Numbered from the stretch's first letter, positions 16,670-24,196 are shown. The stretch is 64,000 nucleotides of DNA from Caulobacter sp. (GCF_017744445.1 NZ_JAGIBH010000009.1:62001-126000), one strand, 5' to 3'. Notes: a model not told the origin generated them from the sequence alone. Made by a program: numbers and translations.

Positions 16670-17836
16670 ATGATCGGCGATCTAGAGCTCTACCGAGGTC
16701 GCGAGCAGGCCTATGTGAAGCACTTCCTGCTCAGCGAATACGTCGAGACGTGGGCGCACAAGGTCGGAAGCCAATGGACCGAGCTGGCCTACGTCGATGG
16801 CTTCTCCGGTCCCTGGCAGAACGCGGACGAAGGGTTCGCCGACACCTCGTTCGGTATTGCTTTGGGCGCCCTGACGCGGGCGAAAGCGACTTGGGCGGGC
16901 CTGGGTCGGCCGCGAAAGGTCTCGGCCTACCTCGTCGAGAAGGACCCAGGTTCCTATCAGCGGCTTCAAGAGGTTCGGGCGCATTTTCCAGAAGTCGAGA
17001 TCAAAACCTACCTAGGCTCCTTTATCGATCAGGCACCGACGATCCTGCGCGATATCCCCAAAAGCGCCTTCGCCTTTTTCTTCATCGACCCCAAGGGCTG
17101 GAAGGTCGACATGCGCCGCATCGCGCCCCTGCTGAAGCGGGCCGATAGCGAAGTCGTGTTCAACTTCATGTTCGATTTCATCAACCGGTTTGCTAAAGCG
17201 CTGGACCCCAAGACCGCCGCCAGTCTCGATTTGCTGTTTGCCGATGACGGATGGCGCATTAGGCTCGACGAAGTGCCGCCGCCTGGCATGGATCCTACGG
17301 ACCATCGAAAGACGGTCCTCGTCGATATATTCTCGAGCTCGCTACGTAAGATCGGCGGATATCGGCATGTGGCCGAGACGACCGTCTTGAGGCCGACAAT
17401 GGATCGGCCGCTCTATAGCCTCGTCTACGGTACGCGAAACGCGATCGGCCTGGAGGTTTTTCGAAACAGCCAGATCAAAGCCCTGGCCAAGCAAGATGAG
17501 GCGCGCGGCGTCGCTAAACTCGACGCGGCTGTCAAAGCCACTAAGCAGACCGAGCTCTGGTCGTCGTTGGGCGACCTAGCGCCTGCCCCTTCAAAGGCGA
17601 TCCTCGATGGAGAGGAGCGCTCGGCCAAGGCGACGCTGCTAGAAGCGATCCCAAAGGCGCCGTCCAGCATACGCTGGCGCGATGTGTGGCCTGCCGTGAT
17701 GGAACGGCACGTGGTCGGAAAGGCCAAGATCAATCAAATGGCCAACGAGCTCCGCAAGGACGGTTCGCTCTTCGTCACTGGATGGGGCCCGCGTCAGCGG
17801 TCTCCTGCCGATGAAAATCGAGTTTCAAGGCCGTAG
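16670..17836 (+). CDS. tcmP: Three-Cys-motif partner protein TcmP (copy 2, divergent type)
   Basis: 388 residues from ATG 16670 (GTG 16667 is adjacent). The frame is open back to 16406, but family-like sequence begins with LELYRGREQAYVKHFLL, so the upstream part is judged non-coding. Signature segments: YVDGFSGPW at 41-49 and FFFIDPKGW at 136-144, again like methyltransferase motifs I and IV. The C terminus (about 325-388) looks like a winged helix. It is only distantly related to TcmP copy 1, so this is not a recent duplication. It is divergent from the three-Cys gene; the 249-bp gap must hold promoters for both sides. Confidence 0.85.
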   Translation: MIGDLELYRGREQAYVKHFLLSEYVETWAHKVGSQWTELAYVDGFSGPWQNADEGFADTSFGIALGALTRAKATWAGLGRPRKVSAYLVEKDPGSYQRLQEVRAHFPEVEIKTYLGSFIDQAPTILRDIPKSAFAFFFIDPKGWKVDMRRIAPLLKRADSEVVFNFMFDFINRFAKALDPKTAASLDLLFADDGWRIRLDEVPPPGMDPTDHRKTVLVDIFSSSLRKIGGYRHVAETTVLRPTMDRPLYSLVYGTRNAIGLEVFRNSQIKALAKQDEARGVAKLDAAVKATKQTELWSSLGDLAPAPSKAILDGEERSAKATLLEAIPKAPSSIRWRDVWPAVMERHVVGKAKINQMANELRKDGSLFVTGWGPRQRSPADENRVSRP

Positions 17837-17887
17837 GCGGACGCCCTTCGCCAGATAGGTGCGGACATTCCCAAGGTCAGCGTTGAG

Positions 17888-18118
17888 TCAGCCCTTGAAG
17901 CGCACTCCAGGACCGCCACTGAAATCTGCGCTGACGAAAACGATGCCCTCCGCTTCTAAGGCGGATTGAATCCGTTCGAGGGTGCCAGTCTGCATCCCTC
18001 CCTTATTCGACTCAAACCGATGAATGGTCGAATCCGCGACGTCGGCGCGGTCAGCCAACTCTCGAACACTGATGCCAAGGGCTGCACGTGCCATTCGAAT
18101 TTGAGCCGGCGACACCAT
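17888..18118 (-). CDS. Small XRE-family HTH transcriptional regulator
   Basis: 76 residues. The XRE-type helix-turn-helix spans QIRMARAALGISVRELADRA to IHRFESNKGG (about 5-40), leaving a short C-terminal strand region. The frame is open further upstream to 18268, but ATG 18118 has GGAGGA ahead of it and places the HTH at the N terminus as usual. It is divergent from the five-gene operon at 18257-20193, with a perfect 34-bp palindromic element between them. It probably represses itself, that operon, or both. Confidence 0.85.
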   Translation of the reverse strand: MVSPAQIRMARAALGISVRELADRADVADSTIHRFESNKGGMQTGTLERIQSALEAEGIVFVSADFSGGPGVRFKG

Positions 18119-18143
18119 TTTTAGAGAAATCCTCCGAGTTCTT

Positions 18144-18177
18144 GCGAATTTCTGTTGACTCAGTCGGAGAAATTCGC
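18144..18177. promoter_or_regulatory. Palindromic operator between the XRE gene and the divergent operon
   Basis: Perfect 10-bp inverted repeat GCGAATTTCT / AGAAATTCGC (18144-18153 and 18168-18177) with a 14-bp spacer. It lies 26 bp upstream of the XRE start and 79 bp upstream of the first gene of the divergent operon. A TTGACT hexamer (18154-18159) lies in the spacer. Two-fold symmetry and position fit a binding site for the adjacent XRE dimer. This is inference from position. Confidence 0.65.
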
Positions 18178-18256
18178 TGAAGTCTAAGCAGAAACCTCCA
18201 AAACTCCACCGATTAGCGTGCTGATCGGACCGAGCGCCTGCGCCGGGAGCCCCCGC

Positions 18257-18769
18257 ATGCCTACACACAAGGAAGCTTCGACAGCCGTTTCCCGCCGACT
18301 TTTGCTCGGCGTAGCAGGGTTACCGCTAGCGGGGCCTGTGCGGGGATCGCCAGCGCCGAGCGCGGCCCACATCCCCGCACAGTGCGCTGCGGTCGTCAGG
18401 TTAGAGGGCTTAATCGACCAATCGAGCAATCGGTGGACCGATCTCGAAAAGGTGGCCATCCGCGAGTTCGACTACTTCAATCTTTCGGACACGGATCGGC
18501 TAGCCTTCCCCACCGGTCGCGAAATGGCCGTGGTCGATGCCGAGTGCAGGCGCCTGCATGCAGCTCGTGAGACCGCACTTGGCCCGCTGAAAAAGGCGAA
18601 GCCGCATAGCGTGCAGGATGCGGTCGCCCTGCTCTCCATCGCCTATCACATCCTCAAGTTCGAAGAAGGCGATGCCTGGCCTTACATTCAAAAGGCCTGG
18701 TCCTACCTCTCGGAAGGTCGCTGCCCTGGATGTGGCGCGACACACCTGCCTGAGGGCTTTCCGAGATGA
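18257..18769 (+). CDS. Hypothetical protein with possible twin-arginine export signal
   Basis: 170 residues from ATG 18257; an earlier GTG at 18218 would add 13 residues without obvious merit. The N terminus has RRLLLGVAGLPLAG, which resembles a Tat or Sec signal (twin Arg then a hydrophobic run). The rest is soluble and helical, ending with CPGC (C-x2-C) near the C terminus. I do not recognise the family. It is the first gene of an operon in which every junction overlaps, the next start being inside its stop (ATGA at 18766). Confidence 0.65.
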   Translation: MPTHKEASTAVSRRLLLGVAGLPLAGPVRGSPAPSAAHIPAQCAAVVRLEGLIDQSSNRWTDLEKVAIREFDYFNLSDTDRLAFPTGREMAVVDAECRRLHAARETALGPLKKAKPHSVQDAVALLSIAYHILKFEEGDAWPYIQKAWSYLSEGRCPGCGATHLPEGFPR

Positions 18770-19146
18770 CCCACGGTTCCACGCTTCAGATCATCCAGCG
18801 ATGGATGATGCTCGAGGCCGAGCGCGAGAGCCTGCACACCGCGTGGGGCGATCATGAGAGCTGGCTTGTCGCGCACTACGATTGGCTCAACCTGACACCC
18901 GAACAGCAACGCGCGATCCCGGAAGCCAAACGCTTTGACGAGATCGATAGGCGGTTCGAAGAAATAGGCGATGAGCAGGCCGCTCTTTTCGATGCGCTCC
19001 CGGAAGCCCCGGCTACCGACACCGTCACCGTCATTGCCAGCCTCTCGCTAGCCGCAGCCATCCTCCTCCCGGAGGATTATCCCGGCGTCCATGGCCTCGT
19101 TACACGGGCGGTCCGCGATCTTAAGCTACTGGCAAGACTGCCATGA
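18766..19146 (+). CDS. Hypothetical protein of the island operon (126 aa)
   Basis: An acidic, helical protein with many Glu and Asp residues in the first 85 positions. A hydrophobic stretch, VIASLSLAAAILL (about 87-99), may be a buried helix or a weak membrane segment. No family is recognised. It overlaps the gene before and the gene after by 4 bp each (ATGA), so it is part of a compact, translationally coupled set. Function unknown. Confidence 0.65.
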   Translation: MTHGSTLQIIQRWMMLEAERESLHTAWGDHESWLVAHYDWLNLTPEQQRAIPEAKRFDEIDRRFEEIGDEQAALFDALPEAPATDTVTVIASLSLAAAILLPEDYPGVHGLVTRAVRDLKLLARLP

Positions 19147-19622
19147 GGATCGACGCCATTCACCGCCGGCACCGGGGCGACGACCGTGCTCTTGCTCGAC
19201 CGTTCCTCCGCAATGCCGAGGGCTTTTTCCACGGTACTGACAAGTTGCTTCCTCGGTTTCCGGACAATGCCCTGCACTTCATGGCCATCGCCACGGAATT
19301 GGCGCTGAAGGCGTACTTGCTAGGCCGAGGGATCAGCGATGACTGGAATCGCATCCACGTGCGCCACGACCTGTCCAAGGCGCTGAAAAGCGCGACACGC
19401 GCTGGGTTCAAGGGAGGCTCACCAAAGCTCGCGGAAGTCGCGGCGGTCCTCAGCCCCTACTACAAGTCTCATTCTATCCCCGACATGCCAACTGAACTGG
19501 CTGCGTCGATCGACTGGACGGTCGCCCATGCGCTGATCGCGATCCTGCTTGGGGACGTGCACATCGAAGTCCACAGGGAGTTGGCACGGGTGCGGCCAGA
19601 GTACTTGGTTTGCCCGGTCTAG
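19143..19622 (+). CDS. HEPN-like hypothetical protein (159 aa)
   Basis: Helical protein. The run ALHFMAIATELALKAYLL, followed about 20 residues later by RHDLSKALKSAT, is laid out like HEPN-domain proteins (E-L-x-L-K then H-D-L). HEPN proteins are often RNases or partners of nucleotidyltransferases in toxin-antitoxin and defence modules. A canonical R-x4-6-H active site is not clear (RIHVRH is the nearest), so it could be a non-catalytic member. Coupled by ATGA to the previous gene. Assignment to HEPN is tentative. Confidence 0.6.
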   Translation: MRIDAIHRRHRGDDRALARPFLRNAEGFFHGTDKLLPRFPDNALHFMAIATELALKAYLLGRGISDDWNRIHVRHDLSKALKSATRAGFKGGSPKLAEVAAVLSPYYKSHSIPDMPTELAASIDWTVAHALIAILLGDVHIEVHRELARVRPEYLVCPV

Positions 19623-19930
19623 CTCTCCGCTTACGTAGACCTTGGTGGACGCACCAGTCTCAACTGTGGAGGCTGCGCCATCCGCATCTCTGGCCAGGCG
19701 GCTCCTTTGACCGCGCGGATCAGGCCAGCACGATCAAGTACGCCCTGCTCCGGCTGCCTGAGGCGGAAAGGGACGTTTTTGTCCTGAACAGGTTTCGCGC
19801 GTGGGACTACCTTCAAATCGGTCGACACCTAGGCCTCACGGCGGAGGAAGTCGAAACCCGCTTCGCTGCTGCGATCCTACGGCTCTTCCGGATAGTCGAC
19901 TTCATAGAAAGCCTGGAGCCAAATCCATGA
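19610..19930 (+). CDS. Sigma-70 region 4-like HTH protein (106 aa)
   Basis: The C-terminal 60 residues (IKYALLRLPEAERDVF, then IGRHLGLTAEEVETR) have the pattern of sigma region 4: a helix, a P-E-x-x-R turn and an HTH. There is no region 2, so it cannot be a complete sigma factor. Stand-alone region 4 proteins of this kind are found in alphaproteobacterial integrative elements. The only start in frame is TTG 19610, overlapping the preceding gene by 13 bp; the first 30 residues are not convincing. Its stop overlaps the next start (ATGA, 19927). Confidence 0.6.
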   Translation: MPGLALRLRRPWWTHQSQLWRLRHPHLWPGGSFDRADQASTIKYALLRLPEAERDVFVLNRFRAWDYLQIGRHLGLTAEEVETRFAAAILRLFRIVDFIESLEPNP

Positions 19931-20193
19931 CAGACGAACTCACGAACCTGACTTGGTGGGAGGCGATCGTGGCTCAGATTCCTGGCCCGGATCGCCGTGA
20001 ATTGGAAACGTTCGTTCTGGAAATCGGCGACGCTGAGATCGACGCGAGCAGCCCCGATCAGTGGGAGGCGCTTGCGACAGTTTTCCTCGCCAGAAGCGAT
20101 TCCGGACCTGATCAGGAGATGGCGTTGCGCCTGGGCGCCTTGATGTACAAGCGCGCCGCCGAGGTACGGGGACCCATTCCTACTGTCCAGTGA
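19927..20193 (+). CDS. Hypothetical protein, last gene of the island operon (88 aa)
   Basis: A small acidic protein (MTDELTNLTWWEAIVAQI at the start) that overlaps the sigma-4-like gene by ATGA. Two helical halves are predicted by eye; there is no signal peptide or membrane segment. Unrecognised. The operon ends here: 55 bp later comes the first of two copies of the island-end repeat. Confidence 0.6.
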   Translation: MTDELTNLTWWEAIVAQIPGPDRRELETFVLEIGDAEIDASSPDQWEALATVFLARSDSGPDQEMALRLGALMYKRAAEVRGPIPTVQ

Positions 20194-20248
20194 CCAAAGT
20201 GATCAACACTCGTGGGCAGAGGGGCGATAGTGGGCTTAAGCTGGCGAT

Positions 20249-20302
20249 TAGCACACAGATCGAAATTCCTCTTTAAAATCGACGCCAACACCGGACTTAA
20301 AA
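20249..20302 (+). repeat. Internal copy of the island-end (att-like) repeat
   Basis: A 54-bp AT-richer stretch, beginning TAGCACA and ending ACCGGACTTAAAA, is roughly three-quarters identical by eye to 24033-24087. The last 12 bases match the anticodon arm of tRNA-Leu(UAA). After it the sequence diverges (ACGGC instead of TCCGT), so here the tRNA part is not continued. Probably the degenerate end of an older or nested element. Confidence 0.6.
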
Positions 20303-20326
20303 CGGCTACGCTTACTGAGCGTCCTC

Positions 20327-21490
20327 TCAGAGCTTGCTCTCCGACATGAAGATGCGTGAGACGACAGGATCGATTCGATCTGCCTGCTGCAACGCCCATT
20401 CGGCCCACCTCTCGCGCTCTGCGACTTGCTCGGCCGAGCCTTCTTCCGAGAACGCAGCTTTCACAGCCGCCACGTAGCGTCGGATGCGAGCGGCCCTCTC
20501 GAAAGCATCGGCTCCATTGAGCAGCGCTTCCAGACTTGGTGTGGCGGGGGGCGCAGCAACCACGCTCGACTTGGTTTCAATCGGCTTGGCAGGACGAGCC
20601 GGCTCGGCTCGCTTGTGTTCGTCCTCTTCTAGCTTCCACTTCTGCTTCTGGAGGGCGAAACGCCGAGTCTCGTCCTCGGTCCGTATCAGAAGCCCCCGCA
20701 CGATCTCGGACGCTTGTCGCTCGAGAGGTTCTTGGCTTTCGCGCCAGGTCTGCAGCGGAGGGCTTCGATCGTCGAACTCGACAAGATCAAACCTTAGCTG
20801 GGGCCGGTCGGAAGCCTTGGGACCTTTGCGGTCGGGGTAGAAGTAGGTCGAAGCCGGCCCGCCCTCGATCCCGAAAAGTATGTAGGTCCACGCACCACCG
20901 ACATTAATGCTGAAGCGCTCTCCTGCGTGGGTAGCGCCGCTGATCTTGCATCCGAGGCGCTCGAGCTCCCGAAAGATGCTCGACAAGATCCGCAGCCGCC
21001 GCTGTTGGATCGGCGAGGCAAACTTCTTCGCGTTCCGCTCGTAGCAGAGGTCCGGCTCCGCAGTCGTCTTGCGCTCAGCGTCCTGTCGGAGAAGTCTTGC
21101 AACTGCCGCATGCGGCGCGCTCAGGTCGCTGGGGACTTTGATCGGCTTGACTGCAGCCCGGATCTCATCGCGAACCTTCGCAATATCCCTGAAATGCGGC
21201 GCACCCGAAGATGCTTGTTCTGCACGCCCGCCGCCGCAACTATCCCCTGGAACTGCGAGATTCACTTCCATAGCTGGGAAATAATTGGCCAGGACGAAAG
21301 GTGCCCGAGGCAGCGGCTGCACATTTACCATCTTGCCCGCTTGCTTGCGGGCCCACCAGCCGCGAGGCGGAACCGGGATGTCAGCGGCGCGGCAGCGCTT
21401 AGCTAACGCCACATCGGAAATTCCGATCGACTCAGCAACCGTCCGCATCGGTTTCAACCAGACCTGCTCGTGGAGTTCTTCTCGAGTCAT
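20327..21490 (-). CDS. Hypothetical protein with N-terminal HTH and coiled-coil C-terminal half
   Basis: 387 residues. The first 52 residues (MTREELHEQVWLKPMRT, then GISDVALAKRCRAADIPVPP and RGWWARKQAGK) form a helix-turn-helix followed by a conserved P-P-R-G-x-W patch. This N-terminal module is seen in many uncharacterised proteobacterial proteins. A central alpha/beta part (about 150-250) and a Lys/Glu-rich coiled-coil region (about 260-300) follow. It is leftward and alone between the two att-like repeats, with no operon partner. A DNA-binding role is likely from the HTH, but nothing more can be said. Confidence 0.75.
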   Translation of the reverse strand: MTREELHEQVWLKPMRTVAESIGISDVALAKRCRAADIPVPPRGWWARKQAGKMVNVQPLPRAPFVLANYFPAMEVNLAVPGDSCGGGRAEQASSGAPHFRDIAKVRDEIRAAVKPIKVPSDLSAPHAAVARLLRQDAERKTTAEPDLCYERNAKKFASPIQQRRLRILSSIFRELERLGCKISGATHAGERFSINVGGAWTYILFGIEGGPASTYFYPDRKGPKASDRPQLRFDLVEFDDRSPPLQTWRESQEPLERQASEIVRGLLIRTEDETRRFALQKQKWKLEEDEHKRAEPARPAKPIETKSSVVAAPPATPSLEALLNGADAFERAARIRRYVAAVKAAFSEEGSAEQVAERERWAEWALQQADRIDPVVSRIFMSESKL

Positions 21491-21852
21491 GAGCGGATGG
21501 GCGCTAGGCTTCAGAACGTATCCGGTAGGGACCGCGGCGACCTAGGTCCTGTAAGCCGACGTCGTCAAGTTCCTGGTTGGGTGGTAAAGCGGACACCAGT
21601 CAACAGCGCTGCTTCAAGGTCTCCTGGACCACTCGGCGATTTGCTCCCACGCTGCGTCCAGTGTGACGTCGAGGATTGGTTGCCTGGGTCTGCCATGCTC
21701 GGTGAAACTCAGCGTCGTCGCGAGTTTCGACGTCCTAGACCTTGACCGTGACCAGCCTACCGCCCGGTTGTTCCATGGAGATCTGGAAGCACTCGTCATT
21801 GCCTGCGCCCGCGTAGCACTGGCCAAGCTGGCCTACCCGCACGAGAACAAGG
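21491..21852. other. Gene-free interval in the island
   Basis: 362 bp with several short open frames in all directions, none with clear coding quality. On the minus strand two consecutive frames (ending at 21735 and 21614) each look faintly protein-like and might be a frameshifted gene remnant, but this is too weak to call. No repeat or terminator seen. Confidence 0.35.
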
Positions 21853-22728
21853 TTAGGCCTGTCGTCGCGCCTTGATCTGGCCCGCCAGCACCTCGGCCCA
21901 TTTTGCCAGGAAGTCGCCATCGCCCAGACCGGTGATGATCTCCCGGTTCCGCGGATGACGCCGGCCATTGTAAGCTTTCAATATGGCCTGCTCCATCCGG
22001 AAGGCGTCCATCGCTGTCGGCCATAACTCGACGATGAGCTGCTTGTATTCCAGCCCGCCGAGACTGGGCATAGCCGCTTGGTTGAAGCCCGCCATTCGGG
22101 CGCTCCAGTCGAACGCCCAACCAATCTTGAAGCCGCTAGGGCGGGCTCCGGCTAGCTTGAAGGCGTAGGTATAGGCCGGCGCGCGCCGCATGTGCATTAC
22201 GCCCCGGCGCATGGTACTGGGCGGGGGCGCACCACGACGACGTACGACTTCGGACCCTTCCAGGCGTTGCTCGGTCTTGAAGGAGGTTCGTAGCGCCACC
22301 TCTGTACGAGGTAACTTCAGGATCGTGGCGGCCTCATCGTCCGTCAGGGGCACGATCCCTTGAGCGGAATCCATGCTGAAGGTCCGCGAAGAGACATCGG
22401 CCAGACGAACCCGCGGCTCGTCGAAGGTCCAGGCCCTCCGGTTGAGAAGGGCGAAGGGCCACTTGTATTCGCCATCGGGACCGAAATCCTCGGGGCGATC
22501 GGGCTTAAGGAAATCGAGCGCCGCCACGCGCTTGTCGGTGGGCTCCATCATGCCGAGGATCCGGCCCTGCTCGTGCGGCTGCGTCTCAGCCCCAAGGGTC
22601 CCGACCAAGACCACAACGTCGCCAGGCTCAAGGGCCGCGAGCGCGTTCTCCCGCCAGCCCGTGCTACTAAACTGTAGCGGTCCCACTGGGGCCCCGAAGC
22701 CCCAGACTTTGGTCATGAACACCGCCAT
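21853..22728 (-). CDS. Possible GIY-YIG / T5orf172-type nuclease-domain protein
   Basis: 291 residues (or 287 from the second ATG). The C-terminal third reads YTYAFKLAGARPSGFKIGWA, then R-x2-G-F-N and E-Q-A-I-L-K-A-Y, then R-x-x-N-x-E-I. This has the layout of the T5orf172/GIY-YIG fold: a Y-x-Y strand, K-I-G-x-A, an Arg in the helix, Glu and Asn. The N-terminal part (KVWGFGAPVGPLQFSSTGWR, then PGDVVVLVG) looks like an EVE/PUA-like beta domain. An EVE-like module joined to a nuclease would suggest a modified-DNA or RNA sensor. The catalytic tyrosines are not beyond doubt. It stands alone, leftward. Confidence 0.55.
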   Translation of the reverse strand: MAVFMTKVWGFGAPVGPLQFSSTGWRENALAALEPGDVVVLVGTLGAETQPHEQGRILGMMEPTDKRVAALDFLKPDRPEDFGPDGEYKWPFALLNRRAWTFDEPRVRLADVSSRTFSMDSAQGIVPLTDDEAATILKLPRTEVALRTSFKTEQRLEGSEVVRRRGAPPPSTMRRGVMHMRRAPAYTYAFKLAGARPSGFKIGWAFDWSARMAGFNQAAMPSLGGLEYKQLIVELWPTAMDAFRMEQAILKAYNGRRHPRNREIITGLGDGDFLAKWAEVLAGQIKARRQA

Positions 22729-22815
22729 GTGAGCGAACCTCGCTTGTCGCCTTGTTTCGGTTGCCCGTGGCGTTGAGCCTTGCCCGGGGGGTGCGGATCG
22801 GGCGCCCTCAATCAG

Positions 22816-23069
22816 TCCGCGGCGTCATCGATTTCGAGCGCGTCTCGCGCCGCGCGGTCAGTAACTCGGAGATCCAGCTCAACTTAGTCCCGCAAGATCA
22901 AGTCCGGCAGCGCGTTCCAGTGATTGGGGAGCCGGCGATAGGCACCGATCAGCTCCTCCTCGGCTTTTTTCTGCGCCCAAAGTTTCGCGAGTCCTTGGAC
23001 CATGCTGCTGGCCTTAAGGCAAAACACCTCGATGCCTTTGTCCCGGGGCTCACGGCAACCGACGGGCAT
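22816..23069 (-). pseudogene. Short leftward frame, possibly interrupted by one stop
   Basis: From ATG 23069 a 61-codon frame reads into KKAEEELIGAYRRLPNHWNA and ends at TAA (22884-22886). In the same frame the next 23 codons, to TGA at about 22815, also look protein-like. This may be a small gene, or a remnant with one nonsense codon. There is no good Shine-Dalgarno. It lies in a 358-bp gap that otherwise shows nothing. Confidence 0.25.
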
Positions 23070-23086
23070 GCCCTAACTATACTAGG

Positions 23087-23896
23087 TCAGTCTGCGTCCG
23101 GCACGTGAACATTTGGAGCCGCCTCGATCAAGATGCGATTGCGCCACGCCCCAAACGAACCCAGCATCTCCTGGGTAACTGCTCGCTTGCGATTTCTGAT
23201 CGAGCGGAATGCAGCGTCCATTGCGTTGACTGCGTCAGCCTGATCTCTTGTGATCAAGTGGTCACGAACCAAGAGACTGGTGATGTCGTCGTAACGATAG
23301 CGCGGAATGCTGCTGTATTTGCGCCGGACTCGTCCATCTACGATAGCCTCGATCAATCCTTCAATATGTGCTTTGGCGGAGAACCACAGTTCAGCGGCGG
23401 CTTCAAAACGGTCGATTTCAACCGGATTTTCGCCCGCTCCATCTGCTTCAACGATCACTTCCGCCGGCCTTTCCTCCGTGATCTTCTGAAGATCGTCGAT
23501 CCGGCGGCTCACGATATCGAGCTGCTCGGTGATCAGATCGAATTGCCCAATCCGGTCGTTCAGCGACACCAGTTCGCGATTGACCCCGCGCAACTCTTCG
23601 GCGGCCTTCACTAGGCCAGCGATATGATTTGGCAGGTTCTTGGCCTCGTTCATTGCGGCGATGGCTGCCGATAGTTGCTCCAGCGCTACCTTCTTGATGA
23701 TGGGGCGCAGGATTAGCACGGCGAGCAGCACCATCACCGCGTTCGAGATCGGCCCGGCCCAATACTTCGAAATGGTCTCAAACACGCGTCGCCTCACCGC
23801 CACCCTGAAGCGTGACCATAGATCGGTTCTCGCCTGGAGTGAAAGGGGCGCGTGACTCAACGGTACCAGGTGTGGCCGATGCCCTCGGACGCGCAT
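23087..23896 (-). CDS. Membrane-anchored coiled-coil hypothetical protein
   Basis: 269 residues from ATG 23896 (a TTG at 23956 would add 20). A basic N-terminal stretch is followed by one membrane helix, ISNAVMVLLAVLILRPII (about 51-68). Next is a long heptad-like region (about 75-155, with NRELVSLNDRIGQF and EQLDIVSRRIDDLQKITEE), then a compact helical C-terminal domain. Likely a bitopic inner-membrane protein with a cytoplasmic coiled coil, but topology is inferred. No family recognised. It is the outermost gene before the island's right end at the tRNA scar. Confidence 0.65.
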   Translation of the reverse strand: MRVRGHRPHLVPLSHAPLSLQARTDLWSRFRVAVRRRVFETISKYWAGPISNAVMVLLAVLILRPIIKKVALEQLSAAIAAMNEAKNLPNHIAGLVKAAEELRGVNRELVSLNDRIGQFDLITEQLDIVSRRIDDLQKITEERPAEVIVEADGAGENPVEIDRFEAAAELWFSAKAHIEGLIEAIVDGRVRRKYSSIPRYRYDDITSLLVRDHLITRDQADAVNAMDAAFRSIRNRKRAVTQEMLGSFGAWRNRILIEAAPNVHVPDAD

Positions 23897-24032
23897 AGCC
23901 ACCCGGTAAGCGGACTCTTTCAAGGTCGCCGATCGCAGCTTAGGCCCGCCTGACAACTAACCCGGTAACATCTGGACAGTCTGCGCCGAAAGCGCGACTA
24001 TCGTTAGCAAGGCCGTGCTTAGCACAATCGCC

Positions 24033-24087
24033 TAACACAAAAGCTGAAATCCTCCTTTAAATTCAACAATATAAACCGGACTTAAAA
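24033..24087 (+). repeat. Right-end att-like repeat of the island
   Basis: A 55-bp AT-rich stretch running into ACCGGACTTAAAA, paralogous to 20249-20302. Here the sequence continues as a true tRNA-Leu 3' half, so this copy marks the actual junction. The crossover is probably within CGGACTTAAAATCCG (24077-24091), the anticodon arm, a common target of tyrosine recombinases. Confidence 0.6.
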
Positions 24088-24133
24088 TCCGTTGGAGCAA
24101 TCCGTGTGGGTTCGAGTCCCACCGTCCCTACCA
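24076..24133 (+). pseudogene. 3' half of a tRNA-Leu(UAA) gene (island attachment scar)
   Basis: 58 nt corresponding to the anticodon arm through the CCA end. The anticodon stem-loop is CCGGA-CTTAAAA-TCCGT with anticodon UAA and no intron. A short variable arm GGA-GCAA-TCC, the T arm (GTGGG, TTCGAGT, CCCAC), the acceptor strand CGTCCCT, A and CCA follow. The D arm and 5' acceptor strand (expected AGGGACG) are absent; AT-rich island DNA stands there instead. It is a different tRNA from the intron-bearing one at 6121. It cannot fold as a tRNA by itself and marks the right border of the island. Confidence 0.85.
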
Positions 24134-24196
24134 AAACCCTCGGAATCAGGGCGATCTACCCTTGGGCGCAAGCGCGACCGCAATTCCCGCCATTCG

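Noticed and set aside
21614..21968. Frameshifted gene remnant on the minus strand
   Set aside because: Two adjacent frames look faintly protein-like, but no motif or homologous pattern is recognised, so coding status cannot be supported.
24076..24133. Functional tRNA-Leu gene
   Set aside because: The 5' half is missing and no complementary acceptor strand lies upstream; only a 3' fragment remains.
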